Origin: UBA6115 sp050953005
GTDB taxonomy: Bacteria > Bacillota > Clostridia > Christensenellales > Aristaeellaceae
Direction of reading: 5' to 3'
Length of the DNA: 64,000 bases
Assembly (NCBI GenBank): GCA_050953005.1
Contig: JBMNLV010000001.1
Span: 267,170-331,169, forward strand
The notes beneath the pieces are model-generated. The model saw nothing but the letters and a program-made list of their open reading frames with translations. It ran no database searches and had not been told where the DNA came from. How positions within the stretch are numbered: the first letter of the stretch is position 1; every line of letters begins with the position of its first letter. This document shows positions 33,313 to 42,282 of this stretch, piece by piece. Made by a program: the position numbers and the translations under genes.

Positions 33313-34119
33313 ATGAAGATAGAATTTTGCTCGCTCAACAGCGGTTCCAACGGAAACGCGACCTACGTCGCCGCAGGCAGCACCCGGGTGCTGGTAGACG
33401 CCGGTTTATCCGGACAGGCTATCAGCAGCCGGCTGGCCCAGCTCAAGGTGCTGCCTGAAACCATCAGCGCCATTGTCATCAGCCATGAACATTCCGACCA
33501 CATCCGCGGGGCGGGTGTGCTCAGCCGCAAATACCGCATCCCGGTCTATGCCACGCAGGCCGCCTGGCAAACTGACGCCATGCGCCGGCTGGTAGGGCAG
33601 GTGCCGCCCGGTCTGCTGCGTATTTTCAACAGCGGGGAGGAATTTTTTATCGGAGACATTGGCATTCAGACCATCCCCATCCCCCATGACACGGTGGATC
33701 CGGTGGCTTTCCGATTGTATGCCGGCAGCCGCAGCGTTGCGGTGGCGACCGATATGGGGCAGGTGCCCAAAAGGGTACTCAGGGCGCTGGGCGGAACGGA
33801 CCTGATCCTGCTGGAAAGCAACCATGACCCGGACATGGTGCTGCACAACGCCCTGTATCCCGCACACCTCAAGCAGCGCATCCTGGGCGGCAACGGCCAC
33901 CTGAGCAACCTGGATTGTGCCCGGACGCTGCTGTCGCTGGTGGAGACCGGCGTGCAGCACGCAGTGCTGGGGCATTTGAGCCATGATAACAACACCCCGG
34001 AATTGGCCCTTCAAACAGTCACTGAGCAATTGAGTTTGCGCGGTGTGCGCCCGGGGACGGACATCCGGCTGGATATGGCCTGGCGCGACCGCATCGGCGG
34101 CGTGTATACCCTTGAATAA
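33313..34119 (+). CDS. walJ: WalJ/YycJ-like metallo-beta-lactamase fold hydrolase
   Basis: 268 residues. N-terminus KIEFCSLNSGSNGNATYV, then the metal motif VISHEHSDHIRGAG, VAVATDMGQVPKR, LILLESNHDPDM, GGNGHLSNLDCA, and VLGHLSHDNNTPELAL. This is the YycJ/WalJ family, a 5'-3' DNA exonuclease type protein often placed beside walRK. Here walRK is absent and the gene heads a competence/replication run instead. A consensus promoter lies 45 bases upstream. Cytosolic. Confidence 0.92.
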   Translation: MKIEFCSLNSGSNGNATYVAAGSTRVLVDAGLSGQAISSRLAQLKVLPETISAIVISHEHSDHIRGAGVLSRKYRIPVYATQAAWQTDAMRRLVGQVPPGLLRIFNSGEEFFIGDIGIQTIPIPHDTVDPVAFRLYAGSRSVAVATDMGQVPKRVLRALGGTDLILLESNHDPDMVLHNALYPAHLKQRILGGNGHLSNLDCARTLLSLVETGVQHAVLGHLSHDNNTPELALQTVTEQLSLRGVRPGTDIRLDMAWRDRIGGVYTLE

Positions 34120-34876
34120 GCGGGGCGTTTCCCTGCTGGGCGGCGCCTTTCTCAGCGCCGCTGCCGGGTGGTTCCTGCCGCACTGGCTGCTGCAGAGCCA
34201 TCTTTCTTTTGTTGCCGCCTGCCTGATCTCCGCCGTACAGGAGGTGCTGCTGTTTGGCCTGCCTGCCCTGATGCTCCTGCGCATGCGCGGATGCGGCGCC
34301 GAGCAGCTGAAGGCTCGTCTGGGCCGGACAAATCCCTACCACATAGGGCTGACCATGGTGTCTGCGGTGTCCTTTACCCTGGCCGGCTCTCTGATCGGCG
34401 CGCTTTTTTATACCATGCTCACCAGCCTTGGGCTGGAGCTCACCCTGCCTGATGTCATCGCGCCGGCCAACCTGACGGAACTGGCTGTCGCAGCGCTGAC
34501 CATAGGCGGCGTGACCTCTGTATGCGAAGAATTGATGTTCCGCCTGGCGCTTCCGGAGTTGCTGGGCATCCGTTTGAGCCGCAGAACCGCAGCGCTTGTC
34601 AGCAGCCTGCTGTTTGCGCTGATGCACTTCAGCCTGATCGGATTCCCAACATTGCTCATTTTCTCGCTGTTCGCGCATCATCTGATCGCAAGGCGCGGCA
34701 ACCTGCTGCTGCCTATCCTCTTCCACGCGATGTACAATTTTTCCGTTTTGGTCATGAACCATAAAGAGGCAACACCCGGCTTCGGTATGATTTTACTGTG
34801 TGTGGGCCTGTTTGTCTTCACTGCAAGGCTGTTGCTGAAGGAGGAAAACGATGCGGCGGACCGCGCCAGGTACTAA
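34112..34876 (+). CDS. CPBP family intramembrane metalloprotease (CAAX protease-like)
   Basis: 254 residues with six to eight hydrophobic segments. The conserved CPBP motifs are present: VCEELMFRLALPELL (EExxxR), LLFALMHFSLIGFPTLLIFSLFAHHL (histidine motif) and LLPILFHAMYNFSV. They form the intramembrane metal site; Bacterial members process or protect against peptides, with substrates often unknown. The start is a TTG at 34112 overlapping walJ by eight bases; it lacks a clear SD, so the N-terminus is uncertain. It lies before comEC. Confidence 0.85.
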   Translation: MNKRGVSLLGGAFLSAAAGWFLPHWLLQSHLSFVAACLISAVQEVLLFGLPALMLLRMRGCGAEQLKARLGRTNPYHIGLTMVSAVSFTLAGSLIGALFYTMLTSLGLELTLPDVIAPANLTELAVAALTIGGVTSVCEELMFRLALPELLGIRLSRRTAALVSSLLFALMHFSLIGFPTLLIFSLFAHHLIARRGNLLLPILFHAMYNFSVLVMNHKEATPGFGMILLCVGLFVFTARLLLKEENDAADRARY

Positions 34877-34921
34877 AGCCTTGATCCCCGGCAATCCGCC
34901 CGGGCACAGGCAGGACAGGCC

Positions 34922-37258
34922 GTGAACCCGCGGGCTTTTTTCGCGCAGCGGCCTCTGGTCTGCCTGGCAGCCGCTTACGCGCTGGGTATCCCGCTGGGCG
35001 CCTGGCCCGCAGTATACATGCCCCGGGTCGCGCTTGCCGGCATTTTGTTTGGAGGAGCCGCTGTCCTGCTGCTGCGTACGCGGCCGGCCCTGCGCGCCGT
35101 CTCCGGGATGTTATGCCTCCTTTTCCTGGGCGCGCTGCTGGGCGGCCGGGCGGCTCATCCGCCCTTGCCGGCGGAAGGCAGCTACAAGGTCTATGCGCGG
35201 GTCGTCGGGCAAAGCGCCCGGAGCGAGGACGGTCAGCGCATCAAAAGCCTGCTTGGCGATGTGCAGCTGGCTGACGAAAGCGGCCAGACAGCTTCACTAC
35301 CCAAAGCCTATTGGACTTATTATGCCCAACCGGATGCCCCGCTTCCCCAGGACGGACAGAAGCTGAGCTTTTCCGCGCGGCTGTATCACCCGCAAAGCCG
35401 TGTCAATCCTTATGGATTTGAATTTAAGAACTATCTTCTGCAGCGGGGCATCCCGGCCGGCCTGTCCGGCGCGAAGGAGTTGGTATTCACCGATCCCGTC
35501 CTGACCCGGCCGCAGAGCTTCTGGCTGCGCGTCAGAACCTCGCTGGCTGAACGTCTGGACACAATTTTTGGCGCTGAGCATGGCGCGCTGGCCAAAGCCC
35601 TGCTGCTGGGCGTGCGCGACAGCCTGGCGGAGGAAATCACCACAGACTTCCGTACGGCCGGCATCGCTCATATCCTGGCGGTGTCAGGCCTGCATGTCGG
35701 TTTCCTGGTAGCGGGCGTGGTGGCAGTCCTGCGGCGCTTCTCACCCTCGCCCAAGGCCCTGGCAATCCTGTTGGGCGGGATGCTGCTGGCCTACTGCCGG
35801 CTGCTGGACTTCAGCGCTTCCATCGTGCGCGCCGCCATCCTGACAATGCTGGTGCTTTCAGGCAAAGCGCTGCGGCGCAGGGTGGATCCGCTGACCAGCC
35901 TGGCTGCCGCCATGCTGGTGATTCTGCTGTTTCGCCCGCTGGATTTGTTCAACATCGGTTTTCAACTGTCCTTCCTGGCTGTGTTCGGCATCATTATCCT
36001 GGGTGACCGCCTCCAGTCCCGGGCCGCCGGCAGGGCCTGGTTCAAGCGCCTGCCAAATCTGGCGCAAAAAGCATTGCAAGCCTACTTTATCACGCTGTCC
36101 GCCAGTTTGATGACGCTGGTGCCGCTGGTCAACGCCTTTCACCGGATTTCCCTGATCGGGCTCGTCATCAGCCCGGTGGCCATCGCGGGCGTCGCCGTGG
36201 TGATGGGCCTGTTTGTGTCCGGACTGCTTCTCTCGTATCTATGGCTGCCCCTGGCGCGCCTAATGGCGCTGCCGGCAGGGCTGATCTCCGGCGCCTATCA
36301 GGCAGGCATCTCCCTTGCGGCCAGCGCGCCGCTTGCTCAAATACGGCTGCGCGCCCTGCCTGCCGCCTGGTTCCTCCCCTATTCCAGCCTGTTGTGGCTG
36401 CTGTCACGCTACAGCGCCCTGCGCCGGGCGCCAAGACGGATATTGTCCGGCCTGCTGGCCATAGCGCTGGCGGCGCTCCCCTTCATCAAATCACCCCTGC
36501 CCTTGCGATACATGCAGTTGAGCACCGGAGAATCCGACTGCGCGCTGCTCCTGGACGAGGGATATACCTGGGTGATTGACACAGGCGAGCATGGCGGCGA
36601 CCTGGTCAGTTATTTGCTCAGCGAAGGGCGTGATATTGACCGGCTGGTCCTGACACACCTGCACAATGACCATACAGGCGGGCTCAGGCAGCTGCTGGAA
36701 GCCGGTATCAGGATTGGCGAGATCCTTTTGCCGGAAGGCGCCCGGGAGGCGGAAATCACCGATGAGAGCCTGCAAACAATACATCAGGCGCAGGCAGCCG
36801 GCATTCCTGTTAAAACCTTGGCCCGGGGGCAGGTGCTTCAGGAGGGCCGCGTCACAGGCCGCGTGCTGTGGCCCTATGAGGGAGGGCTGTATCCCGGGAT
36901 GAACCCCAACCGCGGCTCATTGGTGATATACTGGGAATTGAATGGCACCAGCCTGCTGACCACGGGCGACCTGCACGCTGATTACGCGCCGTATGCCTAT
37001 ACAGGCGCCCAGGTGCTGAAAGTATCCCACCACGGATCCCGGGATGACAACAGCCCTGCTGCACTGGAGATGATCTGCCCGCAGATCGCCCTGGTCACAT
37101 CATCCGGCCTGCATCCGCAGCGCTATCAGGCAGCAGCGCAGCGCCTGGAAGCGATGGGCGCCAAAGTCTACGCTACCGGGCAAACGGGCGCCATCACGCT
37201 GTCCTTTGACCAGGCGGGCAGCCTGCGGCTGTCCACCTACCTTCCGGGGAGGGATTAA
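34922..37258 (+). CDS. comEC: DNA internalisation competence protein ComEC/Rec2
   Basis: 778 residues. Domains: N-terminal membrane segments and the DUF4131 region (about 1-170), the Competence channel domain (HGALAKALLLGVRDSLAEEI, TAGIAHILAVSGLHVGFL) with many helices, and a C-terminal metallo-beta-lactamase domain (VLTHLHNDHTGGLRQLL, LLTTGDL, VLKVSHHGSRDDNS). It forms the membrane pore that takes up single-stranded DNA, the MBL part may degrade the other strand. The GTG at 34922 gives the normal short N-terminus. Followed with no gap by holA. With comF in the window, this suggests transformation capacity, but comEA and pilus genes are not here. Confidence 0.95.
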   Translation: MNPRAFFAQRPLVCLAAAYALGIPLGAWPAVYMPRVALAGILFGGAAVLLLRTRPALRAVSGMLCLLFLGALLGGRAAHPPLPAEGSYKVYARVVGQSARSEDGQRIKSLLGDVQLADESGQTASLPKAYWTYYAQPDAPLPQDGQKLSFSARLYHPQSRVNPYGFEFKNYLLQRGIPAGLSGAKELVFTDPVLTRPQSFWLRVRTSLAERLDTIFGAEHGALAKALLLGVRDSLAEEITTDFRTAGIAHILAVSGLHVGFLVAGVVAVLRRFSPSPKALAILLGGMLLAYCRLLDFSASIVRAAILTMLVLSGKALRRRVDPLTSLAAAMLVILLFRPLDLFNIGFQLSFLAVFGIIILGDRLQSRAAGRAWFKRLPNLAQKALQAYFITLSASLMTLVPLVNAFHRISLIGLVISPVAIAGVAVVMGLFVSGLLLSYLWLPLARLMALPAGLISGAYQAGISLAASAPLAQIRLRALPAAWFLPYSSLLWLLSRYSALRRAPRRILSGLLAIALAALPFIKSPLPLRYMQLSTGESDCALLLDEGYTWVIDTGEHGGDLVSYLLSEGRDIDRLVLTHLHNDHTGGLRQLLEAGIRIGEILLPEGAREAEITDESLQTIHQAQAAGIPVKTLARGQVLQEGRVTGRVLWPYEGGLYPGMNPNRGSLVIYWELNGTSLLTTGDLHADYAPYAYTGAQVLKVSHHGSRDDNSPAALEMICPQIALVTSSGLHPQRYQAAAQRLEAMGAKVYATGQTGAITLSFDQAGSLRLSTYLPGRD

Positions 37259-38338
37259 GTGGATCACCAGGAGTTTTATGACCAGCTCAAAAACGGCAAG
37301 CTGCAAAAGCTCTACCTGTTTGAAGGCGAAGAGGAGTATGTCAAGGAAAGCGCGTTGCAGGCCCTGCGCCGGGAACTGCTCAAGGGGCCCATGGCCCTGA
37401 TGAACGAGAGCGTGCTGACCGATCCGCCTGACAGCGAGCTGATTGCGGTGTGTGAAACGCTGCCCGTCATGGAGGAACGCAGGCTGGTCATTGTGCGCGA
37501 CAGCCAGCATCTGGCAGGCAAGGCCAAAGCCGGCGCTGACAGCCAAACAGAGGAAGAAGCGGAGATTGAAGCGCCTGCGCGCCGGGGAGATCAGCTGACC
37601 GCCTACATGGACCGCCTGCCGGACAGCGTCTGCCTGGTCTTCTATGTGCGCGGCAAGTCCAACGGCACGCGCAGGCTATACAAAAAAATCAAGGAAAAAG
37701 GCGGCATCGTTAGCTTTGACCAGCTTGACCAGGAGCGGTTGATCAAATGGATCGCGCGGGAATTCAAGACCGAAGGCCTGCGAATTGACCGCCACACCGC
37801 TGAACAGCTCATCTTTGCCTGCGGCAGGGAGCTGATGACCCTCAAACAGGAAGTGGCCAAGCTTGCCGCCTACGCGCAGGGACGCCAGATCGTGACAACG
37901 CAAGACATTGATGCCATCGCCACAAAGAATATAGAATACAGGGTGTTTGATCTGTCCGACAAGGTGGCTGCCGGCCAGGCCAGCCAGGCGCTGCCGCTGA
38001 TGCAAGAGATGCTCAGGGGCGGCGAGCAGCGTTTAATGCTGCTCGCCCTGCTGCAGCGGCATTACCGCCAGCTGCTGCTGACGCGCCTGATGACGCAACA
38101 GCGCCTGTCGCAGGCTGCCATCGCGTCCGTGCTGGGGGTGCCGCCCTTTGTTGTGCGGCGTTTGGCGCAATCAGCGCAAGCCTACCGGGTGGAGGAACTT
38201 CAAAAAGCTTATCAATTATGCATCCGCCAGGAATACCTGGTCAAAAGCGGACAGATTGCTGAGGAAGGCAGCCTGGAACAATTGATCCTGGCACTGCTGA
38301 ACATCAGGATAAAAGAGGAGGCGCGCCGGCATGCTTGA
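37259..38338 (+). CDS. holA: DNA polymerase III subunit delta
   Basis: 359 residues. HolA opens the sliding clamp in the clamp loader. YLFEGEEEYVKESALQAL, LIWKGVLTD-like ENTRIES, GGIVSFDQLDQERLIKWIAREF and the C-terminal LRGGEQRLMLLALLQRHYRQLLL match the delta subunit plan. Start GTG 37259 directly follows the comEC stop, with GGAGGG before it. Its end overlaps rsmG by eight bases. comEC-holA order is common in bacteria, often followed by rpsT; rpsT is not seen here. Confidence 0.92.
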   Translation: MDHQEFYDQLKNGKLQKLYLFEGEEEYVKESALQALRRELLKGPMALMNESVLTDPPDSELIAVCETLPVMEERRLVIVRDSQHLAGKAKAGADSQTEEEAEIEAPARRGDQLTAYMDRLPDSVCLVFYVRGKSNGTRRLYKKIKEKGGIVSFDQLDQERLIKWIAREFKTEGLRIDRHTAEQLIFACGRELMTLKQEVAKLAAYAQGRQIVTTQDIDAIATKNIEYRVFDLSDKVAAGQASQALPLMQEMLRGGEQRLMLLALLQRHYRQLLLTRLMTQQRLSQAAIASVLGVPPFVVRRLAQSAQAYRVEELQKAYQLCIRQEYLVKSGQIAEEGSLEQLILALLNIRIKEEARRHA

Positions 38339-39038
38339 TTTAAGTGCCCTGGCCAGCCTGGGCCTGACACTGGATGAGCAGCAGTCCGCCCGCCTGAGCG
38401 CCTTTCATCAGCTGCTGCTCCGGCACAACAAGGTCATGGACCTGACCACGGTACCGGAGGAGGAAATGACACTGCGGCATTATGCCGACAGCCTGCTGGT
38501 GTTGCGTCATGGTCTGCTTTCACCCGGCGCCTCCCTGGTGGATGTGGGCAGCGGGGCAGGCTTCCCTGGCCTGCCCCTGGCCATCGCGCGCCCCGATTTG
38601 CGGATAACGCTGCTGGACAGCCGGCAAAAACGATGCGCCTTTTTACAAGCCGTGATTGACACGCTCAAGCTGCCCGGCGTCAGCATATTGTGCGGACGGG
38701 CAGAGGAGCTGGCCCTGCCCTCCTATCGGGAGGCCTTTGATTATGCGGTGGCGCGCGCGGTTGCGCCGCTGAACGTGCTGGCTGAATATCTTTTGCCCTT
38801 TGTGCGCCCGGGCGGACTGGCGCTGTGCTGGAAGGGGCCCGCAGTGCACGGGGAGCTGGAAGACGGGCGCTACGCCGCGCGGCTGCTGGGAGGCCAAATG
38901 GGCGCGCTGGTGGATCTGGGCATCCCGGACAGAAGCCATTATGTCCAGATCATCCATAAAAAATCCGCGACACCAAAACAGTACCCGCGCAAGGCGGGCA
39001 TGCCGGGCAAGGATCCCCTGCGCTTTAAAACGTCTTAA
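38331..39038 (+). CDS. rsmG: 16S rRNA (guanine-N7) methyltransferase RsmG
   Basis: 235 residues. RHNKVMDLTTVPEEEMTLRHYADSL, the SAM motif SLVDVGSGAGFPGLPLAIARP, LLDSRQKRCAFLQ and YAVARAVAPLNVLAEYLLPFVRPGG are diagnostic. RsmG methylates G527 of 16S rRNA; loss gives low-level streptomycin resistance in other bacteria. The ATG lies in the holA tail (eight-base overlap). The 3' end overlaps that of the convergent TrmH-family gene by 14 bases. Confidence 0.96.
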   Translation: MLDLSALASLGLTLDEQQSARLSAFHQLLLRHNKVMDLTTVPEEEMTLRHYADSLLVLRHGLLSPGASLVDVGSGAGFPGLPLAIARPDLRITLLDSRQKRCAFLQAVIDTLKLPGVSILCGRAEELALPSYREAFDYAVARAVAPLNVLAEYLLPFVRPGGLALCWKGPAVHGELEDGRYAARLLGGQMGALVDLGIPDRSHYVQIIHKKSATPKQYPRKAGMPGKDPLRFKTS

Positions 39039-39747
39039 ACGCGTACATCCCGATCGCCGCGGCGATAGCCAGGTTGTAGGAATCAATTGCCGCGGATTGC
39101 TCAATCATGACAGGCTGGCCCAGCTGCTCAAACTCCGCAGGCAGGCCGCTGCCCTCATTGCCAAAGACCAGGCTGTGGGGGATTTTCTGCTGCTTGGCCG
39201 CCACAGACAGGGGACAGGCATCCGCTGAGAGCAAGAAAGGATAGATCTGGCGCTCCCCCTGCGTTCTTTGGTAATCCGAAAAGGAAACGTATTCAACCAG
39301 ACGCAACCGGAACAGCGCGCCCATGCTGGCGCGCACCACCTGGGGCTCATGAGGATCGGCGCAGGGGCGCACCAAGGCTATATCCGAATAGCCCAGCCCC
39401 AAGGCGGCGCGCAGAATAGTGCCCAGGTTGCCCGCGTCCATGGGGTTGACCAGCACCAGGTGGTTGCCATGCGCATCAAGATCATTGACCGCCTTGCGAA
39501 AGACCGCTGCTGCATAGCAGTTGTCCTTGCCGGACAGGCGGCGCAGCGCCCTGTCCGCCGTTTCCGTACGGATGCCCAGGCGGCTGCAGGCGGCCAGCAA
39601 GGCATCGGCGCCTTCGCCCGCCAGCCTGCTGTGCACCAATACACGGCTGACCAGGCCCGGCTGATATGTCAGCGCCTGCATCGCCGGATACAGGCCCGGG
39701 GCGTAGGAGTAGTCCAGCTGCCGGGAATACGGCGCAAGCGGCGGCAT
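39025..39747 (-). CDS. TrmH/SpoU family RNA 2'-O-methyltransferase
   Basis: 240 residues. SPOUT knot motifs are clear: NPMDAGNLGTILRAA (motif 1), FGNEGSGLPAEF (motif 2) and SYNLAIAAAIGMYAF (motif 3); the N-terminal part resembles the substrate-binding domain. Such enzymes methylate ribose in tRNA or rRNA with SAM. It follows the mrfA-like helicase by two bases, with AGGAGGTG straddling the helicase stop, so the two are co-transcribed. The RNA target cannot be named. Confidence 0.92.
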   Translation of the reverse strand: MPPLAPYSRQLDYSYAPGLYPAMQALTYQPGLVSRVLVHSRLAGEGADALLAACSRLGIRTETADRALRRLSGKDNCYAAAVFRKAVNDLDAHGNHLVLVNPMDAGNLGTILRAALGLGYSDIALVRPCADPHEPQVVRASMGALFRLRLVEYVSFSDYQRTQGERQIYPFLLSADACPLSVAAKQQKIPHSLVFGNEGSGLPAEFEQLGQPVMIEQSAAIDSYNLAIAAAIGMYAFKTF

Positions 39748-39749
39748 GC

Positions 39750-42029
39750 CTACACCTCCTGAGTTTGAGCCGGAAGCGCTGTCAGCCCGTCCAACAAACG
39801 GATGGCGGTCTCCTTGCCCTGCGGACCGATCTGGTTGACCGGCCCCGTACAGGAGGGGCAGCCAGCATCACATTTGCAGGCGCGCGCCAGGTTCAGCGCG
39901 TGGCTCAGAAGCATCCTGCGCATCAAAAAGGCCTTTTCGCTCAGCCCGATGCCGCCAGGGCAATTGTCATAGACAATCAGGGTGGGCAAATCGGTAAAGG
40001 GGCATTTGACCTGGTAGCTGACCGCCAGGTCACGCGGGGAGCACATCAGATACAGCGGGCAGACGGTGCGCAGCAGATTGGCAATGCCCAGCATGCCGTT
40101 TTGCAGCGCGTCGTTGCTGAAGCTGGCGCTGAGCTCCTCCGGCAGGGTCAGCCACATGGCGGTGGTATGCATATCGGTTTCCGGCAGGCGCACAGGGCCG
40201 TAGCCCAGAGACTCGCCGGTATCAAACTTCATTTTTTTAAAAATTTTGACCAGCGATGTCACCTTGATTTCGCCATGCGCCGCGTGCGGGGCCTGCTGAG
40301 TGATGTCCAGCAGGCTCAGGCTGACATTGAGGTCGGCATCGGTGTAATAATCCACGCTGACCCGGCGGATGAAAGCCTTGCAGGCATCAAAATCCAGCTT
40401 CTCCACCTGGTACTGGGTGCCCTCATGCAGATAAATGGCGTTTTCATGCAGCAGCATGGGCACCGTGAAACGGTCCATCTCCCCCACCATGCGCACCCGG
40501 GCAGGGTCGGTGATATCCATGATCAGGAAGTTTTCCGTCATCGCGGTGCGCAGGCTGATCTCGCTGGCGGGAAAATCCTCCGCTGACCAGAAATAGCTGT
40601 CGCCAACCCTGCGCACGATGCCGGCTTCCTGCAAATACCGCTTAAGACTCTCGCTGCCCGGCGCGTTGCCGAAGTCCTCCTCCTGCTTGAAAGGCAATTC
40701 ATAAGCCGCGCATTTGAAGTGGTTGAGCAGTACATACAGGTTGTCCGGGTTGGTCAGGGCATTTTCCGGCGACTGGGCAAAGAAGTACTCCGGATGGGTA
40801 ATCAGGTACTGATCAATAGGCGCGCTGGAGGCGACCAGGATGGTCAGGCTGCGGCCCATACGCCGCCCGGCGCGGCCTGCCTGCTGCCAGGTGCTGGCGA
40901 TGGTGCCCGGATAGCCGCACAGCAGGCAGGCGTCCAGGGAGCCGATATCAATGCCCAGCTCCAGCGCGTTGGTGGTGACCACCATATTGACCTGGCCGGA
41001 GCGCAGGCCGCGCTCGATCTCCCGCCGCTCCCGGGGCAAGTAGCCGCCGCGGTAGCCACGCACGGTACCGGAGCGGCCCAGCGTGTCACTGCGCTCTTCC
41101 TTGAGCGCTTTGGTCAGCACCTCCACCTGAACACGGCTTTTGGCAAAGACAATGGTGGGGATCTGATTTTTAAGCAGCATCAAGGCCAGCGTCCGGGTCT
41201 GGCTCAGGGCGCTTTTTCGGATGCCCAGCTGCCGGTTGACCACGGGTGGATTGTAAAAAACGATGTGTTTTTCGCCCATGGGCGCGCCGGACTGATCTAC
41301 CAGGCTGACCGGACGCCCGATCAGCTGAGCGGCCAGTTCACCCGGATTGGCAATGGTGGCGCTGCACAGGATAAACTGCGGGTCGCTGCCATAAAAGCGG
41401 CACAGCCGCATCAGACGCCGCAGCACATTGGCCAGGTTGGCGCCGAAGATGCCGCGGTAGCTGTGAATCTCGTCAATGACGATGAAGCGCAGGTTCTCAA
41501 ACAGCTTGACCCACTTGGTGTGGTGAGGCAGGATGTTGGAATGGAGCATGTCCGGGTTGGTGACCACCACATGGCCGGCCTGGCGGATGGCTTTGCGCGC
41601 CGCAGCCGGTGTATCCCCGTCATAGGTATAGGTTTTGATATCCACATCCATCTGGGTGATCAGCTCATACAGCTCGGCCACCTGGTCCTGGGAAAGCGCC
41701 TTGGTTGGGAAAAGGTACAGCGCGCGCGCGTTATCATTGCGTAATATTTCACTGAGAATCGGCACATTGTAACACAGGGTCTTGCCCGAAGCGGTCGGCG
41801 TAACCACGCAGACATCCTCCCGGCGAAGCGCCTTGTCCACCGCGGCGGCCTGATGCGTGTAAAGCCGGGTGATGCCGCGCGCGCCCAGCGCCTTGATGAG
41901 CTTTTCCTGCACGCCACCGGGCCAGGCGGCATAGCTTGCCGCGCGCGCCGGAAGCACCTGCCAGTTGCTGACGCAGGAAAGGAAATCCCGATCCTCCCTG
42001 AGGCTGTCTATCAGTTGATCCACATTCAT
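39750..42029 (-). CDS. mrfA: DEAD/DEAH-box helicase with DUF1998 zinc domain (MrfA/Hrq1-like)
   Basis: 759 residues. N-terminal motor: GITRLYTHQAAAVDKAL, Walker A VVTPTASGKTLCYN, IDEIHSYRGIFG (DExH), ILCSATIANPGELA; C-terminal helicase domain: TIVFAKSRVQVEVL, GYRGGYLPRERREIE, ATNALELGIDIGSL, WQQAGRAGR. The end is the DUF1998 zinc module (NCPGGIGLSEKAF, ACKCDAGCPSCTGP). B. subtilis MrfA works with MrfB in mitomycin repair. A LexA-like box GAACATTTGTTC lies about 70 bases upstream, fitting DNA damage control. Start ATG 42029 is set by GGAGG seven bases before. Confidence 0.93.
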   Translation of the reverse strand: MNVDQLIDSLREDRDFLSCVSNWQVLPARAASYAAWPGGVQEKLIKALGARGITRLYTHQAAAVDKALRREDVCVVTPTASGKTLCYNVPILSEILRNDNARALYLFPTKALSQDQVAELYELITQMDVDIKTYTYDGDTPAAARKAIRQAGHVVVTNPDMLHSNILPHHTKWVKLFENLRFIVIDEIHSYRGIFGANLANVLRRLMRLCRFYGSDPQFILCSATIANPGELAAQLIGRPVSLVDQSGAPMGEKHIVFYNPPVVNRQLGIRKSALSQTRTLALMLLKNQIPTIVFAKSRVQVEVLTKALKEERSDTLGRSGTVRGYRGGYLPRERREIERGLRSGQVNMVVTTNALELGIDIGSLDACLLCGYPGTIASTWQQAGRAGRRMGRSLTILVASSAPIDQYLITHPEYFFAQSPENALTNPDNLYVLLNHFKCAAYELPFKQEEDFGNAPGSESLKRYLQEAGIVRRVGDSYFWSAEDFPASEISLRTAMTENFLIMDITDPARVRMVGEMDRFTVPMLLHENAIYLHEGTQYQVEKLDFDACKAFIRRVSVDYYTDADLNVSLSLLDITQQAPHAAHGEIKVTSLVKIFKKMKFDTGESLGYGPVRLPETDMHTTAMWLTLPEELSASFSNDALQNGMLGIANLLRTVCPLYLMCSPRDLAVSYQVKCPFTDLPTLIVYDNCPGGIGLSEKAFLMRRMLLSHALNLARACKCDAGCPSCTGPVNQIGPQGKETAIRLLDGLTALPAQTQEV

Positions 42030-42100
42030 GCGCTGTTCCTCCAGTTGATGGCAGTATAACAAAGCCCGCGGACAGGCACAAGCATCCGGGGCGCAAAAAA

Positions 42101-42112
42101 GAACATTTGTTC
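42101..42112. promoter_or_regulatory. Candidate LexA (SOS) box between mrfA and the Ca2+ ATPase
   Basis: GAACATTTGTTC is a perfect GAAC-N4-GTTC palindrome, the core of the Firmicute LexA operator. It lies 72 bases upstream of the mrfA start (minus strand) and 79 bases before the ATPase promoter, so mrfA is the likely target. Confidence 0.72.
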
Positions 42113-42179
42113 CTGTTTTCGCAGGCAGTCAAGTAAGAGAACAGCTCTATAGAAAATCAAGATTTATGCCTTTCCTTTA

Positions 42180-42208
42180 TTGACAGCTTTGGGCACAGTT
42201 CTTATCAT
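42180..42208 (+). promoter_or_regulatory. Consensus sigma-A promoter of the Ca2+-type P-ATPase
   Basis: TTGACA (42180-42185), 17-bp spacer, TATCAT (42203-42208). It stands 75 bases before the ATG at 42283. Confidence 0.85.
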
Positions 42209-42282
42209 AGACGCGTAGCGTTTTTTTATCTGCACGCACACATCCATTGACAGCCCGCGCGCCGGGCAGGAAGGCAGGAGGA

